Source: Motilibacter deserti
Lineage (GTDB): Bacteria; Actinomycetota; Actinomycetes; Motilibacterales; Motilibacteraceae
Assembly (NCBI RefSeq): GCF_011250635.1
Contig: NZ_JAANNP010000014.1
Span: forward strand, 1 to 60,681
Reading direction: 5' to 3'
DNA: 60,681 nt
Shown here piece after piece: positions 59,017 to 60,681 of this stretch; position 1 is the stretch's first letter, and each line of letters opens with the position of its first letter. The notes beneath the pieces were generated by a model that did not search any database, was not told the DNA's origin, and saw nothing but the letters and a program-made list of their open reading frames with translations. The translations under genes were made by a program, and so were the position numbers.

Positions 59017-60228
59017 TCAGACCGCGGTGAAGGCGTACACGGTCGCCGAGCGGAAGGTCTGCCCCGGCCGCAGCACCGTGGAGGGGAAGGCCGGCTGGTT
59101 CGGGGAGTCCGGGTGATGCTGGGTCTCGAGAGCGAACCCGTCGGACTGACGGTAGGCCTGACCGCCCGTCCCGAGCACTGTGCCGTCCAGGAAGTTCCCC
59201 GTGTAGAGCTGCACGCCGGGCTCGGTCGTCCACACCGTCAGCCGTCGTCCGGACCGAGGGTCGGTGGCCTGCGCGGCGCGCACGAGCTGGCCCTCTCCTC
59301 CGCCGGTGATGTCGAAGCTGTGGTCGTAGCCGCGCCCGTAGATCAACTGCTGGTCGGAGCTGCGGATGCGCTCCCCGATCGCACGGGGGGTGGTGAAGTC
59401 GAAGGGCGTGTCGGTCACCGGCGCGAAGCCCCCGGTCGGGATCGAGGATGCGTTGATCGGCACGTACCTCGTGGCGTACACCTGCAGCAGCGTGTCGTAG
59501 ATGTCGCCGGAGCCCTCACCGGCGAGGTTCCAGTAGGAGTGGTTGGTCAGGTTGACCACGGTGGGCGCGTCGGTCGTCGCGTGGTAGTCGATCCGCAGCG
59601 CGTCGTCCTCGGTCAGCGTGTAGAGGACGGTGGCCGAGAGCGTGCCCGGGAAGCCGGCCTCGCCGGCCGGGTCCGTGTATTGCAGCCGCAGGCCGAGGCC
59701 CCCGGGGGCCGTGAAGGGCAGGGCCGCTCCCCACACCCTGCGGGCGAAGCCGACGGGACCGCCGTGCAGGGTGTTGGGCCGGTTGTTCAGCGGCAGCTGG
59801 TAGGTCACGCCGTCCAGGACGAACCGGCCGTTCGCGATGCGGTTCGCGTAGCGGCCGATGACGGCGCCGAAGTTGGGCGAGTTGGTGAGGTAGGGCGTCA
59901 GCGTTCCGAAGCCGAGAGCCACGTTGGCGAGCCGGCCCGACCGGTCCGGCACGAGCATCGACTGCAGGACACCGCCGAGCGTGAGGATGCGCGCAGTTGT
60001 GCCACGGTGATTGCGCAGTGTCCAGCGGGTGACGGCGGTGCCGTCTGCGGTGGCCCCCCAGGGCTCGCTGGTGATGCCGCGCTCACCGGAAGGGGGCGGA
60101 GGCTCGGTGTCGACCTGCTCGGCCGCCGGGGCGGCTGCGGCGGCAGGCATGGGAGCGACCGCGCCGGTGAGCGCGAGACCACCGGCGATCAGGGCGCTGC
60201 GGCGGGTCAGGGTCGGGCGCTGCTGCAT
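59017..60228 (-). CDS. galM: Secreted aldose 1-epimerase
   Basis: Interconverts alpha and beta anomers of aldoses; here exported. The 403-residue protein has a Tat-like signal peptide (TRRSALIAGGLALTG, residues 8-22). The mature enzyme shows the mutarotase motifs NRIANGRF, the catalytic His in NTLHGGPVGF and in NLTNHSYWNL (about residues 229-238), and a late GFALETQHHPDSPN that holds the catalytic Glu. ATG at 60228 has a GGAGGAGA site. Most bacterial GalM proteins are cytoplasmic; exported forms occur in actinobacteria. No galactose genes are adjacent. Confidence 0.92.
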   Translation of the reverse strand: MQQRPTLTRRSALIAGGLALTGAVAPMPAAAAAPAAEQVDTEPPPPSGERGITSEPWGATADGTAVTRWTLRNHRGTTARILTLGGVLQSMLVPDRSGRLANVALGFGTLTPYLTNSPNFGAVIGRYANRIANGRFVLDGVTYQLPLNNRPNTLHGGPVGFARRVWGAALPFTAPGGLGLRLQYTDPAGEAGFPGTLSATVLYTLTEDDALRIDYHATTDAPTVVNLTNHSYWNLAGEGSGDIYDTLLQVYATRYVPINASSIPTGGFAPVTDTPFDFTTPRAIGERIRSSDQQLIYGRGYDHSFDITGGGEGQLVRAAQATDPRSGRRLTVWTTEPGVQLYTGNFLDGTVLGTGGQAYRQSDGFALETQHHPDSPNQPAFPSTVLRPGQTFRSATVYAFTAV

Positions 60229-60510
60229 GTCTCCTCCACGGTGAGGACGGACACGCGGCCCCGGCGGGTCGCGCAGGGTCAGGTCTAGGGCTTCCACCCC
60301 CTCGAGCGCAACAGTCGGTGCCTCGGGCTCAGGGACGTGCCAACGCAGCCACCGGGTCCTCGTCAGCGCTCGCGCGGCGGTGTGAGCGGGCGCGGGTGTC
60401 CGGTGCGACCCGCGCTGCGGGGGAGTGCCAGCTCGACCGACCGCATGCGACCGCGATTGTCGGGCGCTCGGGAGCTGCTCCCGGTCGCAGTGGTCACCGG
60501 AGGAGGCCCC

Positions 60511-60681
60511 GTGATCGCAGCACTCAACCGGCTCGTCGACCTCGTCGAGGAGCACCTCGTCGACGAGGTCGACGTGGACGGGTGGGCCAATCAGCTTGGC
60601 ACGACCGAGCACCACCTGCGCCGGATGTTCGCGTCACTGGCCGGCATGCCGCTGTCGGAGCGTGGCTGCCAGTGGAGCCGG
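60511..60681 (+). CDS. AraC-type regulator, N-terminal fragment at window edge
   Basis: The first 57 codons of a gene cut by the window end. The reading AALNRLVDLVEEHLVDEVDV and GTTEHHLRRMFASLAGMPLSE matches the N-terminal half of the AraC helix-turn-helix in the AraC/GyrI-like family. The residues after PLSE (RGCQWSR) do not follow the usual SEYVRRRRM. GTG at 60511 has an AGGAGG site. Confidence 0.7.
   Translation, partial: MIAALNRLVDLVEEHLVDEVDVDGWANQLGTTEHHLRRMFASLAGMPLSERGCQWSR

Overview
The window is high-GC actinobacterial DNA. Coding regions have a strong G/C third-position bias, GTG starts are common, many genes overlap by 4 nt, and two mycothiol genes (mshD, mshA) are present. The order of the conserved genes (mshD, secreted 5'-nucleotidase, glnR, sulfurtransferase, nur-like fur, mshA, gpm, phoU/senX3-regX3, carD, ispD, ispF, cysS, rlmB) follows the Streptomyces chromosome backbone. 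The accessory content does not, so I infer a non-Streptomyces member of Actinomycetia. The genus cannot be read from this sequence.

Layout. 0-7.3 kb: mshD, two secreted 5'-nucleotidase paralogues around a SigE-type sigma/membrane regulator pair, and a DUF6454-type secreted protein; candidate PHO boxes lie upstream of the three secreted-protein genes. 7.3-12.7 kb: glnR, moaD, a Cys-containing leader peptide, sulfurtransferase and sseC, dsrE, a nitrobindin-like gene, a nur-like fur gene and ygfZ. 12.8-18.2 kb: an exopolysaccharide sugar-phosphate transferase, dtd, an rsiG orthologue (c-di-GMP-binding anti-sigma of WhiG), arfB, and LacI and XRE-cupin regulators. 18.3-27.3 kb: an oxidoreductase-methyltransferase fusion, a DGPF/ECF42 sigma pair, two large secreted proteins, a degenerate HTH protein, DUF2516, a macro domain protein and a methyltransferase. 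27.3-42.4 kb: the conserved mshA-gpm-phoU-senX3-regX3-carD-ispD-ispF-cysS-rlmB backbone, interrupted by a TasA-like/SipW-like pair and two extracytoplasmic proteins. 42.4-60.7 kb: accessory genes, including a CBM2-like secreted protein, HxlR/quinone oxidoreductase, an RsbW-like ATPase, metF, small membrane proteins, a sigma/anti-sigma/ABC transporter operon, a secreted aldose 1-epimerase and a truncated AraC-type regulator.

Regulation. Candidate PHO boxes (11-nt direct repeats related to GTTCACC) precede the nucleotidases and lie between phoU and senX3-regX3, so sensor, regulator and likely targets share the window. About two dozen genes have a TANNNT-like hexamer 6-8 nt before their ATG/GTG, the layout of leaderless transcripts. 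The leader peptide at 8.6 kb suggests cysteine-responsive attenuation of the sulfurtransferase operon. RsiG implies that c-di-GMP controls a WhiG-type sigma factor.

Intergenic DNA is rich in short repeats: two homologous arrays of a 16-bp repeat with 32/30/32-bp spacing (14.4 and 28.8 kb), tandem duplications that run across stop codons (glnR, regX3, the XRE-cupin gene, the gene ending at 35.16 kb), and strong palindromes upstream of ispD. No rRNA or tRNA gene, insertion sequence or CRISPR array was recognised.
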